The notes below the pieces were generated by a model, which saw nothing but the letters and a program-made list of their open reading frames with translations, was not told where the DNA came from and made no database searches. Both the position numbers and the translations under genes were made by a program. This document shows, piece after piece, positions 47,119 through 57,234 of a stretch of DNA of 64,000 nt. The stretch covers positions 2,790,001-2,854,000 of the forward strand of contig NZ_JAJOLP010000001.1 in NCBI RefSeq assembly GCF_021129215.1, in the 5' to 3' direction. The stretch is from Agromyces sp. S2-1-8 (lineage in GTDB: Bacteria; Actinomycetota; Actinomycetes; Actinomycetales; Microbacteriaceae). The stretch's first letter is position 1. The number at the start of each line of letters is the position of its first letter.

Positions 47119-48429
47119 TCACTCCGCGTCGAAGCGAGCCGCCACGGCCTCGCCGTGAGCAGGCAGGTCCTCCTCGGTCGAGAGGGCGGCGATCACCGGG
47201 GCGACCTCGCGCAGCGCGGCCTCGTCGTAGCGCACGACCTGCTGCGGACGCAGGAAGGTCGCGGCCGACAATCCCGCCGCGAAACGGGCCTGACCGCCGG
47301 TCGGCAGCACGTGGTTCGAGCCGGCGGCGTAGTCGCCGAGGCTCACCGGCGAGTAGGGGCCGATGAAGATCGCACCCGCGTTCTCGATGCGGGCGAGCAC
47401 GGCGTCGGCGTCGCGGACCTGGATCTCGAGGTGCTCGGGCCCGAAGGCGTTCGCGAACGCCGCCGCCTGCTCGAGGTCGTCGACGAGGACGAGCGCCGAC
47501 TGCGCGCCGGTGAGCGACTGGTGCACGCGGTCGCCGTGCTTCGTCGCGGCCGATCGCGCCGCGAGCCGGTCGAGCACCCGCTCGGCGAACGCGGGCGAAT
47601 CGGTCACGAGCACCGCAGCGGCGAGCTCGTCGTGTTCCGCCTGGCTGATGAGGTCGGCGGCCACGAAATCGGCGTCAGCCGCATCATCGGCGATGACGAG
47701 GATGTCGGTCGGTCCCGCTTCCGCGTCGATGCCGGTGACCCCGTGGACGACCCGCTTGGCCGCCGCGACGTAGACGTTGCCGGGCCCGGTGACGAGCTGC
47801 ACCGGCTCGAGCCCGAGGGCGGGCACGCCGTACGCGAAGGCACCGATCGCGCCGGCGCCGCCCATCGCGTAGACCTCGGTGATGCCGAGCAGGGCGGCGA
47901 CGCCCGCGATCGTCGGGTGCACGCGCCCGCCGAACTCCGCCTGCGGCGGCGAGGCGAGCGCGATCGATGCGACGCCGGCCGCCTGTGCGGGCACGACGTT
48001 CATGACGACGCTCGAAGGGTAGACGGCCTTGCCGCCCGGCACGTACAGGCCGACCCTGCCGACCGGTTGCCAGCGCTGCTCGATGACGGCGCCCGCACCG
48101 AGCTCGGTGCGCCGGGCGGCGGGCACCTGGGCGGAGCTCGCGGCGCGCACCCGCTCGATCGTGCGTTCGGCCGCGGCCCGGATCTCGGGCGCGAGGCCGT
48201 CGCGCGCAGCTGCGAGCTCGTCGGCGGGCACTCGCACGTACGGCGGAGTCACCCGGTCGAAGCGCTCGGCCTGCTCCAGGAGCGCCGACTCGCCATGCGC
48301 TCGGACGGCCTCGATGAGGGCGCGCGCGGGCTCGAGCGCGGCCGACACGTCGGTCGCCGCCCGGGGCACGAGCGCGAGCAGTTCGCTCGTCGATGGGCGG
48401 GTCGCGCGGAGGTCGATCGTTCGCAGCAT
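47119..48429 (-). CDS. hisD: Histidinol dehydrogenase
   Basis: A 436-residue zinc enzyme for the last two steps of histidine synthesis. The motifs GRVGLYVPGGKAVYPSSVVMNVVPAQAAG, VTGPGNVYVAAAKR and EAGPTDILVIAD are typical; the catalytic region is SQAEHDELAAAVLVT and the C-terminal GSNHVLPTGGQARFAAGLS. It stands apart from other his genes. TAGGCT lies 9 bases before the ATG. Confidence 0.97.
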   Translation of the reverse strand: MLRTIDLRATRPSTSELLALVPRAATDVSAALEPARALIEAVRAHGESALLEQAERFDRVTPPYVRVPADELAAARDGLAPEIRAAAERTIERVRAASSAQVPAARRTELGAGAVIEQRWQPVGRVGLYVPGGKAVYPSSVVMNVVPAQAAGVASIALASPPQAEFGGRVHPTIAGVAALLGITEVYAMGGAGAIGAFAYGVPALGLEPVQLVTGPGNVYVAAAKRVVHGVTGIDAEAGPTDILVIADDAADADFVAADLISQAEHDELAAAVLVTDSPAFAERVLDRLAARSAATKHGDRVHQSLTGAQSALVLVDDLEQAAAFANAFGPEHLEIQVRDADAVLARIENAGAIFIGPYSPVSLGDYAAGSNHVLPTGGQARFAAGLSAATFLRPQQVVRYDEAALREVAPVIAALSTEEDLPAHGEAVAARFDAE

Positions 48430-48476
48430 GGTGGCTCAAGCCTACCGAGCGGCGCCCGCCGCCCGGCGGGCCGGCG

Positions 48477-51400
48477 TCACACGAGGCAGTTCGGGCCGAG
48501 CAGGCTCTTGAGCTCGCCGTAGAAGTCGGCGCTCACGTTCACCGGGTACGGCAGCTCGAAGACGCGTGCGGACCGCCCGCGCACGAGCTTCAGCCGCACC
48601 TCGGTATCGCCTCGATGCCGGCTCAGCACCTCGCCGAGGGCGGTGATCGTCTCGGTCGTCGCCCGCTGGTCGGGCAGCGAGATCATGACCGGGCCGCTCT
48701 CTTCGCCCTGGCCGAGGTCGGGCGTGAAGACGCTGAAGGCGTGCAGGTTCATGCCGTCGTCGCGCATGCTGACCCGGCCCCGTACCACGGCGATCGTGTC
48801 GGCCTGCAGGCCCGGTGCGAACTCCTGGTAGGCCTTGCCCATGAACATGACGGTGATCTCGCCCGAGAAGTCCTCGACCTGGATCATGCCGTACTGGTTG
48901 CCCGAGGCCTTGGCGATACGGTGCTGCACGCTCGTGACGAGGCCCGCGACGGTGACCGTGTCGCCGTCCTGCGTGGAGTCGGATCCCATGAGGTCGGTGA
49001 TCGTCGTCGAGGCGTGCTTGGCGAGCGGCACCTCGAGGCCGGCCAGCGGATGGTCGGACACGTAGAGCCCGAGCATCTCGCGCTCGAAGGCGAGCTTGTC
49101 CTTCTTCGTCCATTCGGGCCGGTCGGGGACCAGCGAGGGCGCGGCCTCCTTCTCGTGCTCGTCGAAGAGGCTGTCGAAGTCGAACCCGACGTCGCCGTTC
49201 TCCTCGGCGCGCTTCTCCTTCACGGCCGACTCGACGGCGCCCTCGTGGATCTCGACGAGCGAGCGACGCGTGTGGCCGAGCGAATCGAAGGCCCCCGCCT
49301 TCACGAGCGACTCGACCGTGCGCTTGTTCGCGACGGGGATCGGCACCTTCTTCAGGAAGTCGTGGAACGACTCGAACCGCCCCTCCTTCTCACGGGCGCC
49401 GCGGATCGCGTCGACGACGTTGAAGCCGACGTTCCGCACCGCACCGAGGCCGAAGCGGATGTCGTCGCCGACGGCGGCGAAGAATCCGATCGATTCGTTC
49501 ACGTCGGGCGGGAGCACCTTGATGCCCATGCGGCGGCACTCGTTGAGGTAGAGGGCGAGCTTGTCGCGGGCGTCGCCGACGCTCGTGAGGAGGGCCGCCA
49601 TGTACTCGGCCGGGAAGTGGGCCTTGAGGTACGCCGTCCAGTAGCTGAGCACGCCGTACGCCGCCGAGTGGGCCTTGTTGAACGCGTAGTCGGAGAACGG
49701 CAGCAGGATCTCCCACAGCTTGCCGATCGCCTCATCGGAGTACCCGTTCGACTTCATGCCCGCCGAGAAGCCCTCGTACTGCTTGTCGAGCTCGGACTTC
49801 TTCTTCTTGCCCATCGCGCGCCGAAGGATGTCGGCCTGGCCGAGCGAGAACCCGGCGACCCGCTGGGCGATCGCCATCACCTGCTCCTGGTAGATGATGA
49901 GGCCGTAGCTCGTGTCGAGGATGTCCTTCAGCGACTCGGCGAACTCGGGGTGGATCGGCGTGATCTCCTGCAGGCCGTTCTTGCGCAGCGCGTAGTTCGT
50001 GTGCGAGTTCGCTCCCATCGGGCCCGGGCGGTAGAGCGCGATGACGGCGGAGATGTCCTCGAAGTTGTCGGGCTTCATGAGGCGCAGGAGCGAACGCATC
50101 GGCCCGCCGTCGAGCTGGAACACCCCGAGCGTGTCGCCCCGCGAGAGGAGGGCGTAGGCCTCGGGGTCGTCGAGGGCGAGGTCTTCGAGCACCGGCCGGA
50201 AGCCGCGGTTCGCCTCGATGTTGTCGAGCGCGTCGTCGATGATCGTGAGGTTGCGCAGCCCCAGGAAGTCCATCTTGATGAGGCCGAGCGACTCGCACGC
50301 CGGGTAGTCGAACTGCGTGACGATCTGCCCGTCCTGCTCGCGCTTCATGATCGGGATGATGTCGATGAGCGGGTCGCTCGACATGATCACGCCGGCCGCG
50401 TGCACGCCCCACTGGCGCTTCAGGTTCTCGATGCCGAGCGCCGTCTCGAAGACGGTCTTGGCCTCGGGGTCGGTCTCGACGATCGCGCGGATGTCGCCCG
50501 CCTCTTTGTAGCGCGGGTGGTTCTTGTCGAAGATGCCGGTGAGCGGAATGTCCTTGCCCATGACCGCGGGCGGCATCGCCTTCGTGAGCTTCTCGCCCAT
50601 CGAGAACGGGAAGCCGAGCACGCGCCCCGAGTCCTTCAGCGCCTGCTTCGCCTTGATCGTGCCGTACGTGACGATCTGCGCGACCCGCTCTTCGCCGTAC
50701 TTCTCGGTCACGTACTTGATGACCTCGCCGCGACGACGCTCGTCGAAGTCGACGTCGAAGTCGGGCATCGAGACGCGGTCGGGGTTCAGGAAGCGCTCGA
50801 AGATGAGACCGTGCTGCAGCGGGTCGAGGTCGGTGATCTTCATCGCGTAGGCCGCCATCGAACCTGCGCCCGACCCTCGGCCCGGTCCGACCCGGATGCC
50901 GTGCTCCTTCGACCAGTTGATGAAGTCGGCGACGACGAGGAAGTAGCCCGGGAAACCCATCTGGCTGATGACGCCGACCTCGTAGTCGGCCTGCTTGCGC
51001 ACGTCGGCCGGGATGCCGTTCGGGTACCGGAGGTGGAGGCCCTTCTCGACCTCCTTCACGAACCAGCTCTCTTCGTTCTCGCCCTCGGGCACCGGGAATC
51101 GCGGCATGTAGTTCGCGCTCGTGTTGAACTGCACGTCGCAGCGCTCGGCGATCGCGAGCGTGTTGTCGCACGCCTCGGGGTGGTCGCGGAAGATCTGTCG
51201 CATCTCGGCCGCGGTCTTCAGGTAGAAGTCGTCGGCGTCGAACTTGAACCGGTTGGGGTCGTCGAGCGTCGAGCCCGACTGCACGCACAGCAGCGCAGCG
51301 TGGCTCTTGGCGTCGTGCGCATGCGTGTAATGGAGGTCGTTCGTCGCGACGAGCGGCAGGCCCAGGTCTTTCGCGAGGCGCAGCAGGTCGGTCATGATGC

Positions 51401-51995
51401 GCTTCTCGATGCCGAGGCCGTGGTCCATGATCTCGCAGAAGAAGTTGTCGGCCCCGAAGATGTCGCGGAACTCGGCCGCCGCCTTGACCGCCTCGTCGTA
51501 CTGTCCGAGCCTGAGGCGCGTCTGCACCTCGCCGGAGGGGCAGCCGGTCGTCGCGATGAGCCCCTTCGAGTAGGTCTGCAGGAGCTCGCGGTCCATGCGC
51601 GGCTTGAAGTAGTACCCCTCGATCGACGCGCGGCTCGAGAGGCGGAAGAGGTTGTGCATGCCCTCGGTCGTCTCCGACAGGAGGGTCATGTGCGTGTAGG
51701 CGCCCGAGCCGGAGACGTCGTCGCCGCCGCCGTTGCCCCAACGGATGCGGGTCTTGTCGCTGCGATGGGTGCCGGGCGTCAGGTACGCCTCGGTGCCGAT
51801 GATCGGCTTGATGCCGGCGTCGGTCGCCTGCTTCCAGAAGTCGTAGGCGCCGAACACGTTGCCGTGGTCGGTGACCGCCACCGCCGGCATCTCGTACCCC
51901 TGGGCCGCCTTGATCAGCTCACCCACTCGAGCTGCGCCGTCGAGCATCGAGTACTCGGAATGCACGTGCAGATGGACGAATGAATCGGCGGCCAC
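48477..51995 (-). CDS. dnaE: DNA polymerase III subunit alpha
   Basis: Replicative DNA polymerase of 1172 residues. The N-terminal PHP domain starts SFVHLHVHSEYSMLDGA. The palm has VGPGRGSGAGSMAAYAM and the catalytic PDFDVDFDERRR. A tandem helix-hairpin-helix follows, then an OB fold near 1000-1080 (GDTVTVAGLVTSVQHR). The GTG at 51995 follows GAGGAG closely and gives the family N-terminus; an ATG 12 bases upstream at 52007 is the alternative. Length matches actinobacterial DnaE1. Confidence 0.97.
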   Translation of the reverse strand: MAADSFVHLHVHSEYSMLDGAARVGELIKAAQGYEMPAVAVTDHGNVFGAYDFWKQATDAGIKPIIGTEAYLTPGTHRSDKTRIRWGNGGGDDVSGSGAYTHMTLLSETTEGMHNLFRLSSRASIEGYYFKPRMDRELLQTYSKGLIATTGCPSGEVQTRLRLGQYDEAVKAAAEFRDIFGADNFFCEIMDHGLGIEKRIMTDLLRLAKDLGLPLVATNDLHYTHAHDAKSHAALLCVQSGSTLDDPNRFKFDADDFYLKTAAEMRQIFRDHPEACDNTLAIAERCDVQFNTSANYMPRFPVPEGENEESWFVKEVEKGLHLRYPNGIPADVRKQADYEVGVISQMGFPGYFLVVADFINWSKEHGIRVGPGRGSGAGSMAAYAMKITDLDPLQHGLIFERFLNPDRVSMPDFDVDFDERRRGEVIKYVTEKYGEERVAQIVTYGTIKAKQALKDSGRVLGFPFSMGEKLTKAMPPAVMGKDIPLTGIFDKNHPRYKEAGDIRAIVETDPEAKTVFETALGIENLKRQWGVHAAGVIMSSDPLIDIIPIMKREQDGQIVTQFDYPACESLGLIKMDFLGLRNLTIIDDALDNIEANRGFRPVLEDLALDDPEAYALLSRGDTLGVFQLDGGPMRSLLRLMKPDNFEDISAVIALYRPGPMGANSHTNYALRKNGLQEITPIHPEFAESLKDILDTSYGLIIYQEQVMAIAQRVAGFSLGQADILRRAMGKKKKSELDKQYEGFSAGMKSNGYSDEAIGKLWEILLPFSDYAFNKAHSAAYGVLSYWTAYLKAHFPAEYMAALLTSVGDARDKLALYLNECRRMGIKVLPPDVNESIGFFAAVGDDIRFGLGAVRNVGFNVVDAIRGAREKEGRFESFHDFLKKVPIPVANKRTVESLVKAGAFDSLGHTRRSLVEIHEGAVESAVKEKRAEENGDVGFDFDSLFDEHEKEAAPSLVPDRPEWTKKDKLAFEREMLGLYVSDHPLAGLEVPLAKHASTTITDLMGSDSTQDGDTVTVAGLVTSVQHRIAKASGNQYGMIQVEDFSGEITVMFMGKAYQEFAPGLQADTIAVVRGRVSMRDDGMNLHAFSVFTPDLGQGEESGPVMISLPDQRATTETITALGEVLSRHRGDTEVRLKLVRGRSARVFELPYPVNVSADFYGELKSLLGPNCLV

Positions 51996-52085
51996 GGGGC
52001 TCCTCATCGGGGTGGATCTGGGTCGGTGCTTCGAGTGTACGGCGACCCGGTGACGCTCGTCGGCGTGTCGTTCGCGGGTCGGAGG

Positions 52086-53006
52086 TCAGTCGCCGCGGAG
52101 CACGTCGAGCGCGTGCGCGAGGTCGGCCGGGTAGGCGGAGGAAAACGTCGTCCACTCCCCCGTGCCCGGGTGCGTGAGCGAGAGCTCGTGCGCGTGCAGC
52201 CACTGCCGCGTGAGTCCGAGACGTGCCGAGAGCGTCGGGTCGGCACCGTACATCGCGTCGCCCGCGCAGGGGTGGCGCTGCGCCGCCATGTGCACGCGGA
52301 TCTGGTGCGTTCGGCCGGTCTCGAGGTGCACCTCGAGGAGCGAGGCGTACGGGAACGCCTCGATCGTCTCGTAGTGCGTGACGGCGTGCTTGCCGTCGGC
52401 GGTCACGGCGAACTTCCACTCCGACCGCGGGTGGCGACCGACCGGCGCGTCGATCGTGCCGGCGAGCGGGTCGGGGTGCCCCTGCACGACCGTGTGGTAG
52501 ATCTTCTCGACCTCGCGGTCGTGGAACTGCCGCTTGAGCTCCGTGTAGGCGCGCTCGGACTTCGCCACGACCATGAGGCCGCTCGTCCCGGCATCGAGGC
52601 GGTGCACCACACCCTGTCGTTCGGGCGCGCCCGACGTCGAGATGCGGAACCCGGCCGCGGCCAGCGCGCCGACGACCGTCGGGCCGTTCCAGCCGAGCGA
52701 GGGGTGCGCGGCGACGCCCGCCGGCTTGTCGACGACGACGAGATCGTCGTCGTCGTGCACGATGCCGAGCTCGGGAACCGCGATCGGTTCGACGGCGAGG
52801 GTGCGCGGCGGCTCCCAGCTCACCTCGAGCCAGCTGCCGGCGCGCAGGCGATCGGACTTGCCGACGACGACGCCGTCGAGGAGCACGCCGCCGGACTCCG
52901 CGATCTCCGCCGCCAGCGTGCGGGAGAAGCCGAGCAGCTTCGCGAGGCCGGCGTCGACCCTCGTGGCGTCGAGCCCGTCGGGCACGGGCAGCGAGCGATG
53001 TTCCAT
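52086..53006 (-). CDS. RluD-like pseudouridine synthase
   Basis: A 306-residue RluA/RluD-family enzyme modifying 23S rRNA. An S4-like domain (residues about 12-75) precedes the catalytic domain with [16 protein letters not shown], where Asp is the nucleophile, and [18 protein letters not shown]. The ATG overlaps the lspA stop by one base. The lspA-rluD pair is widely conserved. Confidence 0.94.
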   Translation of the reverse strand: MEHRSLPVPDGLDATRVDAGLAKLLGFSRTLAAEIAESGGVLLDGVVVGKSDRLRAGSWLEVSWEPPRTLAVEPIAVPELGIVHDDDDLVVVDKPAGVAAHPSLGWNGPTVVGALAAAGFRISTSGAPERQGVVHRLDAGTSGLMVVAKSERAYTELKRQFHDREVEKIYHTVVQGHPDPLAGTIDAPVGRHPRSEWKFAVTADGKHAVTHYETIEAFPYASLLEVHLETGRTHQIRVHMAAQRHPCAGDAMYGADPTLSARLGLTRQWLHAHELSLTHPGTGEWTTFSSAYPADLAHALDVLRGD

Positions 53007-53650
53007 CAGGCCTCGGCGACGGCGGCCGCACGCGGCCCGTCGGCGTCGCCCGCGGCCGTGGTCTCGCCCGACGGAGCGTCGCCGTCGAGCGCGGTCGTTC
53101 CGGAGGCATCCGCCCGGTCGGTCTTCGGCGCGCGCGTCTCGCGCGTGCCGTCGAGCCCGACACCGCGGATGGTGAGGATCATGAACAGCACCATGCTCGA
53201 CACGATCGCCATGTCGGCGACGTTGTAGATCGCCGGCAGCAGCCATGGCGTCGAGATGAAGTCGATCACGTGCCCGAGCCCGAAGCTCGGCTCTCGGAAG
53301 AGCCGGTCGGTCAGGTTGCCGAGCACCCCGCCGAGCAGGAGCCCGAACACGAGCGCCCACGCGACGGAGCGGATACGGCGGGAGAACCAGATGATGAACG
53401 TGATGACGGTCGCTGCGAGGATCGTGAAGATCCAGGTCATGCCGCTCGCGAGCGAGAACGCCGCGCCGGGGTTCCGCACGAACTGCCACTGGAGCACGGA
53501 GCCCAGCACCGGCACGACCTCGCCTTCGGTGAGGTTCGAGACGACGAGGAACTTGCTCAACTGGTCGAGGCCGTACGCCGCGAGTGCGGCGCCGGCCAGG
53601 ACCAGCAGGGCGGTGGTGGTGCCGACCTTCGCGGCCCGCTCAGCCGCCAA
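53006..53650 (-). CDS. lspA: Lipoprotein signal peptidase
   Basis: Aspartic membrane protease (signal peptidase II) of 214 residues. NPGAAFS is near 60-66, and the catalytic Asp pair is probably Asp130 in GHVIDFI and Asp146 in YNVADMAI. Four membrane helices are visible. A polar, acidic tail from about residue 165 onward (rich in Asp, Ala and Thr) makes it about 45 residues longer than typical LspA. The TTG start at 53650 overlaps divIVA by 11 bp and is the only reasonable one. Confidence 0.95.
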   Translation of the reverse strand: MAAERAAKVGTTTALLVLAGAALAAYGLDQLSKFLVVSNLTEGEVVPVLGSVLQWQFVRNPGAAFSLASGMTWIFTILAATVITFIIWFSRRIRSVAWALVFGLLLGGVLGNLTDRLFREPSFGLGHVIDFISTPWLLPAIYNVADMAIVSSMVLFMILTIRGVGLDGTRETRAPKTDRADASGTTALDGDAPSGETTAAGDADGPRAAAVAEA

Positions 53651-54311
53651 AGCCCTGGAAGGTCGGAGCAGGCTGCTCGGCGGGGGCCGAGAAGCCCTGG
53701 TTGCCCGACACCTGCACCGGGGCGGCGGTGTCGAGCTCGCGCAGCTGACCCTCGATGTAGCTCTTCAGCTTGGCGCGGTAGTCGCGTTCGAACGTGCGCA
53801 ACTCGTCGACGCGCTTCTCGAGCGCCACGCGCTCCTGGTCGAGGATGCCCATCTGCTGACGCTGCTTGGCTTCGGCCTCGGCGACGACGCGCGCCGCGGT
53901 CGCGTGACCCTCGGCGATGAGCGCATCGCGCTTCTCGATGCCCTCGCGCACGTGCTCCTCGTGGAGGCGGCGGGCGAGCTGGAGCAGGTTCGTCGTCGAC
54001 GTCTGCTCGTCGAGCTCGGACTGCGGCGCTGCCGGCTGCGTCGGCACGGCGACCGTGGGCGGCGGTGCGGCGGGCTCCGTGTAGACGGCGGCGGGCGCGG
54101 GAGCGGCCGGGGCCGGGGCACTCGCGGCCTCGGCGGCGCGAGCCTCGGCGGCGGCGACGCGCTGGCGAAGCTCGTCGTTCTCCTGGTTCAGCCGGCGCAG
54201 CTCGACGACCACCTCATCGAGGAAGTCGTCGACCTCGTCCTGGTCGTAGCCCTCCCGGAACTTCGTCGCCTGGAAGCGCTTGTTGACCACATCTTCCGGA
54301 GTTAGCGCCAT
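53640..54311 (-). CDS. DivIVA/Wag31 polar growth scaffold
   Basis: A 223-residue coiled-coil protein that marks curved poles and septa and directs peptidoglycan synthesis in actinobacteria. The membrane-binding head is at the N-terminus: TPEDVVNKRFQATKFREGYDQDEVDDFLDEV. A first coiled coil, a Pro/Ala-rich linker (about 65-105) and a second coiled coil (about 110-195) follow. The ATG at 54311 lies in a 116-bp gap after yggT that has two short dyads. Confidence 0.95.
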   Translation of the reverse strand: MALTPEDVVNKRFQATKFREGYDQDEVDDFLDEVVVELRRLNQENDELRQRVAAAEARAAEAASAPAPAAPAPAAVYTEPAAPPPTVAVPTQPAAPQSELDEQTSTTNLLQLARRLHEEHVREGIEKRDALIAEGHATAARVVAEAEAKQRQQMGILDQERVALEKRVDELRTFERDYRAKLKSYIEGQLRELDTAAPVQVSGNQGFSAPAEQPAPTFQGFGG

Positions 54312-54332
54312 GGCTTCCCACCCTCAAATCTG

Positions 54333-54367
54333 TCGAACGGTTCGATCACGTTCTGCTAACGGTAGCA
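54333..54367. repeat. Two dyads upstream of divIVA
   Basis: TCGAACGGTTCGA (54333-54345) is a 13-bp palindrome around one central base, and TGCTA-ACGG-TAGCA (54354-54367) is a second dyad. They lie 22 to 56 bases upstream of the divIVA ATG. The first does not have LexA-box spacing. Confidence 0.4.
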
Positions 54368-54427
54368 AACACCGACTGCGAGTCGTGAGCCGCGTTCGAC
54401 TTCACCGGTCACGCTCGCAGGAGATGC

Positions 54428-54742
54428 TCAGCCGACGGCGGACGCCGCGGCCAGCCACGACACGACGGTCATGGCGACGATGACGACCAGCATGGCCAGG
54501 CTCCACCCGAGATCGAGTGCGACCTGGCCGATGCGGATCGGCGGGATGACACGGCGGAAGAACCTGACCGGCGGATCGGTGACGGAATACACGGCCTCGA
54601 CCACCACGAGCCAGAACCCGCGTGGCCGCCAGGAGCGGTTGAACGTCCGCACGAGATCGAGCACGAACCGCCCCCACATCACGAAGAAGTAGATGAGCAG
54701 CAGTGCGTAGAGGACGTTCCAGACGATCGAGAGCGCGCCCAC
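54428..54742 (-). CDS. YggT-family membrane protein
   Basis: A 104-residue protein with two hydrophobic segments (about 4-22 and 78-98), GTG start. The motif VYSVTDPPVRFFRRVIPPIRIG is typical of the YggT family. It is often found between sepF and divIVA in Gram-positive bacteria, which suggests a role in septation, but its function is not established. It begins 6 bp after the sepF stop. Confidence 0.92.
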   Translation of the reverse strand: MGALSIVWNVLYALLLIYFFVMWGRFVLDLVRTFNRSWRPRGFWLVVVEAVYSVTDPPVRFFRRVIPPIRIGQVALDLGWSLAMLVVIVAMTVVSWLAAASAVG

Positions 54743-54748
54743 CGACGG

Positions 54749-55246
54749 CTACGCGTGCGTGAAGAACGACGCGTCGACGTCGCCCTCGGCGTCGCCGCTC
54801 TCGCCCGAGACGACGACGTGCGACGGCGACAGCAGGAACACCTTGCTCGTGACGCGCTCGATCTTGCCGTAGAGACCCTGCGAGAGGCCGCTGGCGAAGT
54901 CGATGAGCCGACGGGCGTCGCCGTCGGACATCTGCGAGAGGTTGATGATCACGGGGACTCCCTCGCGGAAGGACTCGGCGATCACCTGCGCGTCACGGTA
55001 CTGGCGCGGGTGCACGGTCAGGATCTCGTTCATCTCCACCTGCGGGGTGCTCGGCTGTACGTGGTGCTTACGGAGCGGCGTGACTGCAGCCCCGATCTTC
55101 GGCGCCGGTGCGGGCGCCGCGTGGACGACCGGGGCGGGAGCCGCAGCTGCGGGGCCCGGCGAGGCGGCGGCGTGCGGCGCCTCCTCCTCGAGCTCCTCAT
55201 CGGCGAGTCCGAGGTAGACCATGGTCTTCTTGAGCGGGTTCGACAT
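54749..55246 (-). CDS. sepF: Cell-division protein SepF
   Basis: A 165-residue FtsZ-anchoring protein. An N-terminal amphipathic membrane-binding helix ([18 protein letters not shown]) is followed by an Ala/Pro linker and the SepF domain from about residue 73 ([43 protein letters not shown]). The ATG follows GGAGG. In actinobacteria SepF substitutes for the missing FtsA as the membrane tether of FtsZ. Confidence 0.95.
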   Translation of the reverse strand: MSNPLKKTMVYLGLADEELEEEAPHAAASPGPAAAAPAPVVHAAPAPAPKIGAAVTPLRKHHVQPSTPQVEMNEILTVHPRQYRDAQVIAESFREGVPVIINLSQMSDGDARRLIDFASGLSQGLYGKIERVTSKVFLLSPSHVVVSGESGDAEGDVDASFFTHA

Positions 55247-55279
55247 CGATGCCTCCGTCTGTGTTCCGTCTCTTCGAGG

Positions 55280-55951
55280 CTAACCGGCGGTCGGCCGGTT
55301 CCCGGTGATTGCCGTTCCGATCCGGAGGTGTGTCGCACCCTCCAAGATCGCGTCGCGGAAATCGTGGCTCATCCCCATGGACAGGTCGGTCGCGTCGGGC
55401 GCGAGGCGCACGACGCGCTCGGAGAGCTCGCGGACGCGGGCGAAGGCGGGCCGTGCCGGCTCGTCGAGCGGCGCCACCGCCATCAACCCGCGCAGCACGA
55501 GGCCGGGGGTCTCGAGCACGTGCTCGACGAGCGCCTCGAGCTCCGCCGGGGCGACGCCGCCGCGGCCCGGATCATCCGTGAGGTTCACCTGCACGAAGCA
55601 GTCGACGGAGGTCTCGTCGGAGCGCAGCACGTCGACGAGCGCACGCCGGTCGATCGAGTGTATGGCCGACGCGTAGGTGCGGACCTGCCGTGCCTTCTTG
55701 CTCTGCAGCTGGCCGATGAAGTGCCAGTGCAGGCCGAGCTCCGCGAGCTCGGCGGCCTTCGCCTGAGCCTCCTGGTGGCGGTTCTCCCCCACGTCGCGCA
55801 CGCCGAGGGTCGCGAGATCGCGCACGAGCGAGGCGGGCTGGAACTTCGTGACCACGATGGTCGTGATCTCGGATGCCTCGCGGCCGGCGTCGGCCGCGGC
55901 GTCCGAGATCGCCGCCTGCACGGCGGCGAGCCGGAAACCGAGCCCGCTCAC
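55280..55951 (-). CDS. PLP homeostasis protein YggS
   Basis: A 223-residue alanine-racemase-fold protein binding pyridoxal phosphate. The PLP lysine is in VVTKFQP near residue 35; HFIGQLQSKKARQV and GLMAVAP are typical. GTG start. It lies 49 bp after ftsZ and 33 bp before sepF, the usual place, but without the pgeF/YfiH gene often found between ftsZ and yggS. Confidence 0.93.
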   Translation of the reverse strand: MSGLGFRLAAVQAAISDAAADAGREASEITTIVVTKFQPASLVRDLATLGVRDVGENRHQEAQAKAAELAELGLHWHFIGQLQSKKARQVRTYASAIHSIDRRALVDVLRSDETSVDCFVQVNLTDDPGRGGVAPAELEALVEHVLETPGLVLRGLMAVAPLDEPARPAFARVRELSERVVRLAPDATDLSMGMSHDFRDAILEGATHLRIGTAITGNRPTAG

Positions 55952-56000
55952 GCGGCTCGCCCCCGGCCCGTCCGTGCCGCGCGCACTCGAGAAGCTCCGC

Positions 56001-57218
56001 TCACTTCAGGAAGTCGGGGATGTCGAGGTCGTCGTCTCCGTCGTCGAATGCCGGGTCGGTCACGATCTGGTCGGCGGTCGACGTCGACGCCTCGCCCCAA
56101 TTGGCGGTCTCCACGAGTTCGTCGATGTCGATCTCCGCGATGACGTCGGCCGCTTCATCGCTCAGCGACTCGCCGAGGGCCGCCCCGCCGGCCGCGACCG
56201 GCACGCCGACCGCCGCGGCCGCCGCCGGCACGAAGTTCGAGCGGCGCGCCTCGACGGGCTTGGCATTGGGCTCACCGCCGTCGAAGCCGGCGGCGATGAC
56301 GGTCACGCGCACCTCGTCGCCGAGGGTGTCGTCGATGACGGCGCCGAAGATGATGTTCGCCTCGGGGTGCACGGCCTCCTGCACGAGGCGGGCGGCGTCG
56401 TTGATCTCGAAGATGCCGAGGTTCGAGCCGCCCTGGATCGAGAGCAGCACACCGTGCGCTCCGTCGATCGACGCCTCGAGCAGCGGACTCGCGACCGCGA
56501 GTTCGGCGGCCTTGATCGCGCGGTCGGCGCCTCTCGACGAGCCGATGCCCATGAGGGCCGAGCCGGCCCCCTGCATGACCGACTTGACGTCGGCGAAGTC
56601 GAGGTTGATGAGGCCGGGCGTCGTGATCAGGTCGGTGATGCCCTGCACACCGGCGAGGAGCACCTGGTCGGCGGTCGAGAACGCCTCGAGCATCGAGATG
56701 CCCCGGTCGCTGATCTCGAGCAGACGGTCGTTCGGCACCACGATGAGGGTGTCGACCTCTTCCTTCAGGCGCGCGACGCCCTGCTCGGCCTGCGTCTGGC
56801 GCCGCTTGCCTTCGAAGCCGAAGGGCTTCGTGACGACACCGATGGTGAGCGCGCCGATCGACTTGGCGATGCGCGCGACGACCGGGGCACCCCCCGTGCC
56901 GGTGCCGCCGCCCTCGCCCGCGGTGACGAAGACCATGTCGGCGCCCGCGAGCGCCTCCTCGATCTCCTCCGCGTGGTCCTCGGCGGCGCGACGGCCGACC
57001 TCGGGGTCGGCGCCGGCGCCGAGACCCCGCGTCAGGTCGCGGCCGACGTCGAGCTTGACGTCGGCGTCGCTCATGAGCAGCGCCTGTGCGTCGGTGTTGA
57101 TCGCGATGAATTCGACTCCGCGCAGGCCGAGTTCGATCATGCGGTTGACGGCGTTGACGCCGCCGCCGCCGATACCGACCACCTTGATAACGGCGAGGTA
57201 GTTCTGGTTTGTCGACAT
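56001..57218 (-). CDS. ftsZ: Cell-division protein FtsZ
   Basis: Tubulin-like GTPase of 405 residues forming the Z-ring. Nucleotide-binding [11 protein letters not shown] is near residues 17-27, the signature GGGTGTG at 103-109, and the T7-loop region is [13 protein letters not shown] 60-residue disordered Asp/Ala-rich linker leads to the C-terminal peptide [11 protein letters not shown], which contacts SepF and FtsW. The ATG follows GGAAGG. A 188-bp gap with an AT-rich patch separates it from ftsQ. Confidence 0.98.
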   Translation of the reverse strand: MSTNQNYLAVIKVVGIGGGGVNAVNRMIELGLRGVEFIAINTDAQALLMSDADVKLDVGRDLTRGLGAGADPEVGRRAAEDHAEEIEEALAGADMVFVTAGEGGGTGTGGAPVVARIAKSIGALTIGVVTKPFGFEGKRRQTQAEQGVARLKEEVDTLIVVPNDRLLEISDRGISMLEAFSTADQVLLAGVQGITDLITTPGLINLDFADVKSVMQGAGSALMGIGSSRGADRAIKAAELAVASPLLEASIDGAHGVLLSIQGGSNLGIFEINDAARLVQEAVHPEANIIFGAVIDDTLGDEVRVTVIAAGFDGGEPNAKPVEARRSNFVPAAAAAVGVPVAAGGAALGESLSDEAADVIAEIDIDELVETANWGEASTSTADQIVTDPAFDDGDDDLDIPDFLK

Positions 57219-57234
57219 GTCCGGCCTTCCGTGC

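Noticed and set aside
48393-51983. 1196-codon plus-strand open frame opposite dnaE
   Set aside because: It mirrors dnaE codons and has Val/Glu/Asp/Arg-biased composition without domains; stop codons are rare on this strand because of GC content.
54333-54345. Possible LexA (SOS) box upstream of divIVA
   Set aside because: The palindrome TCGAACGGTTCGA has only one base between GAAC and GTTC, whereas actinobacterial LexA boxes have four.
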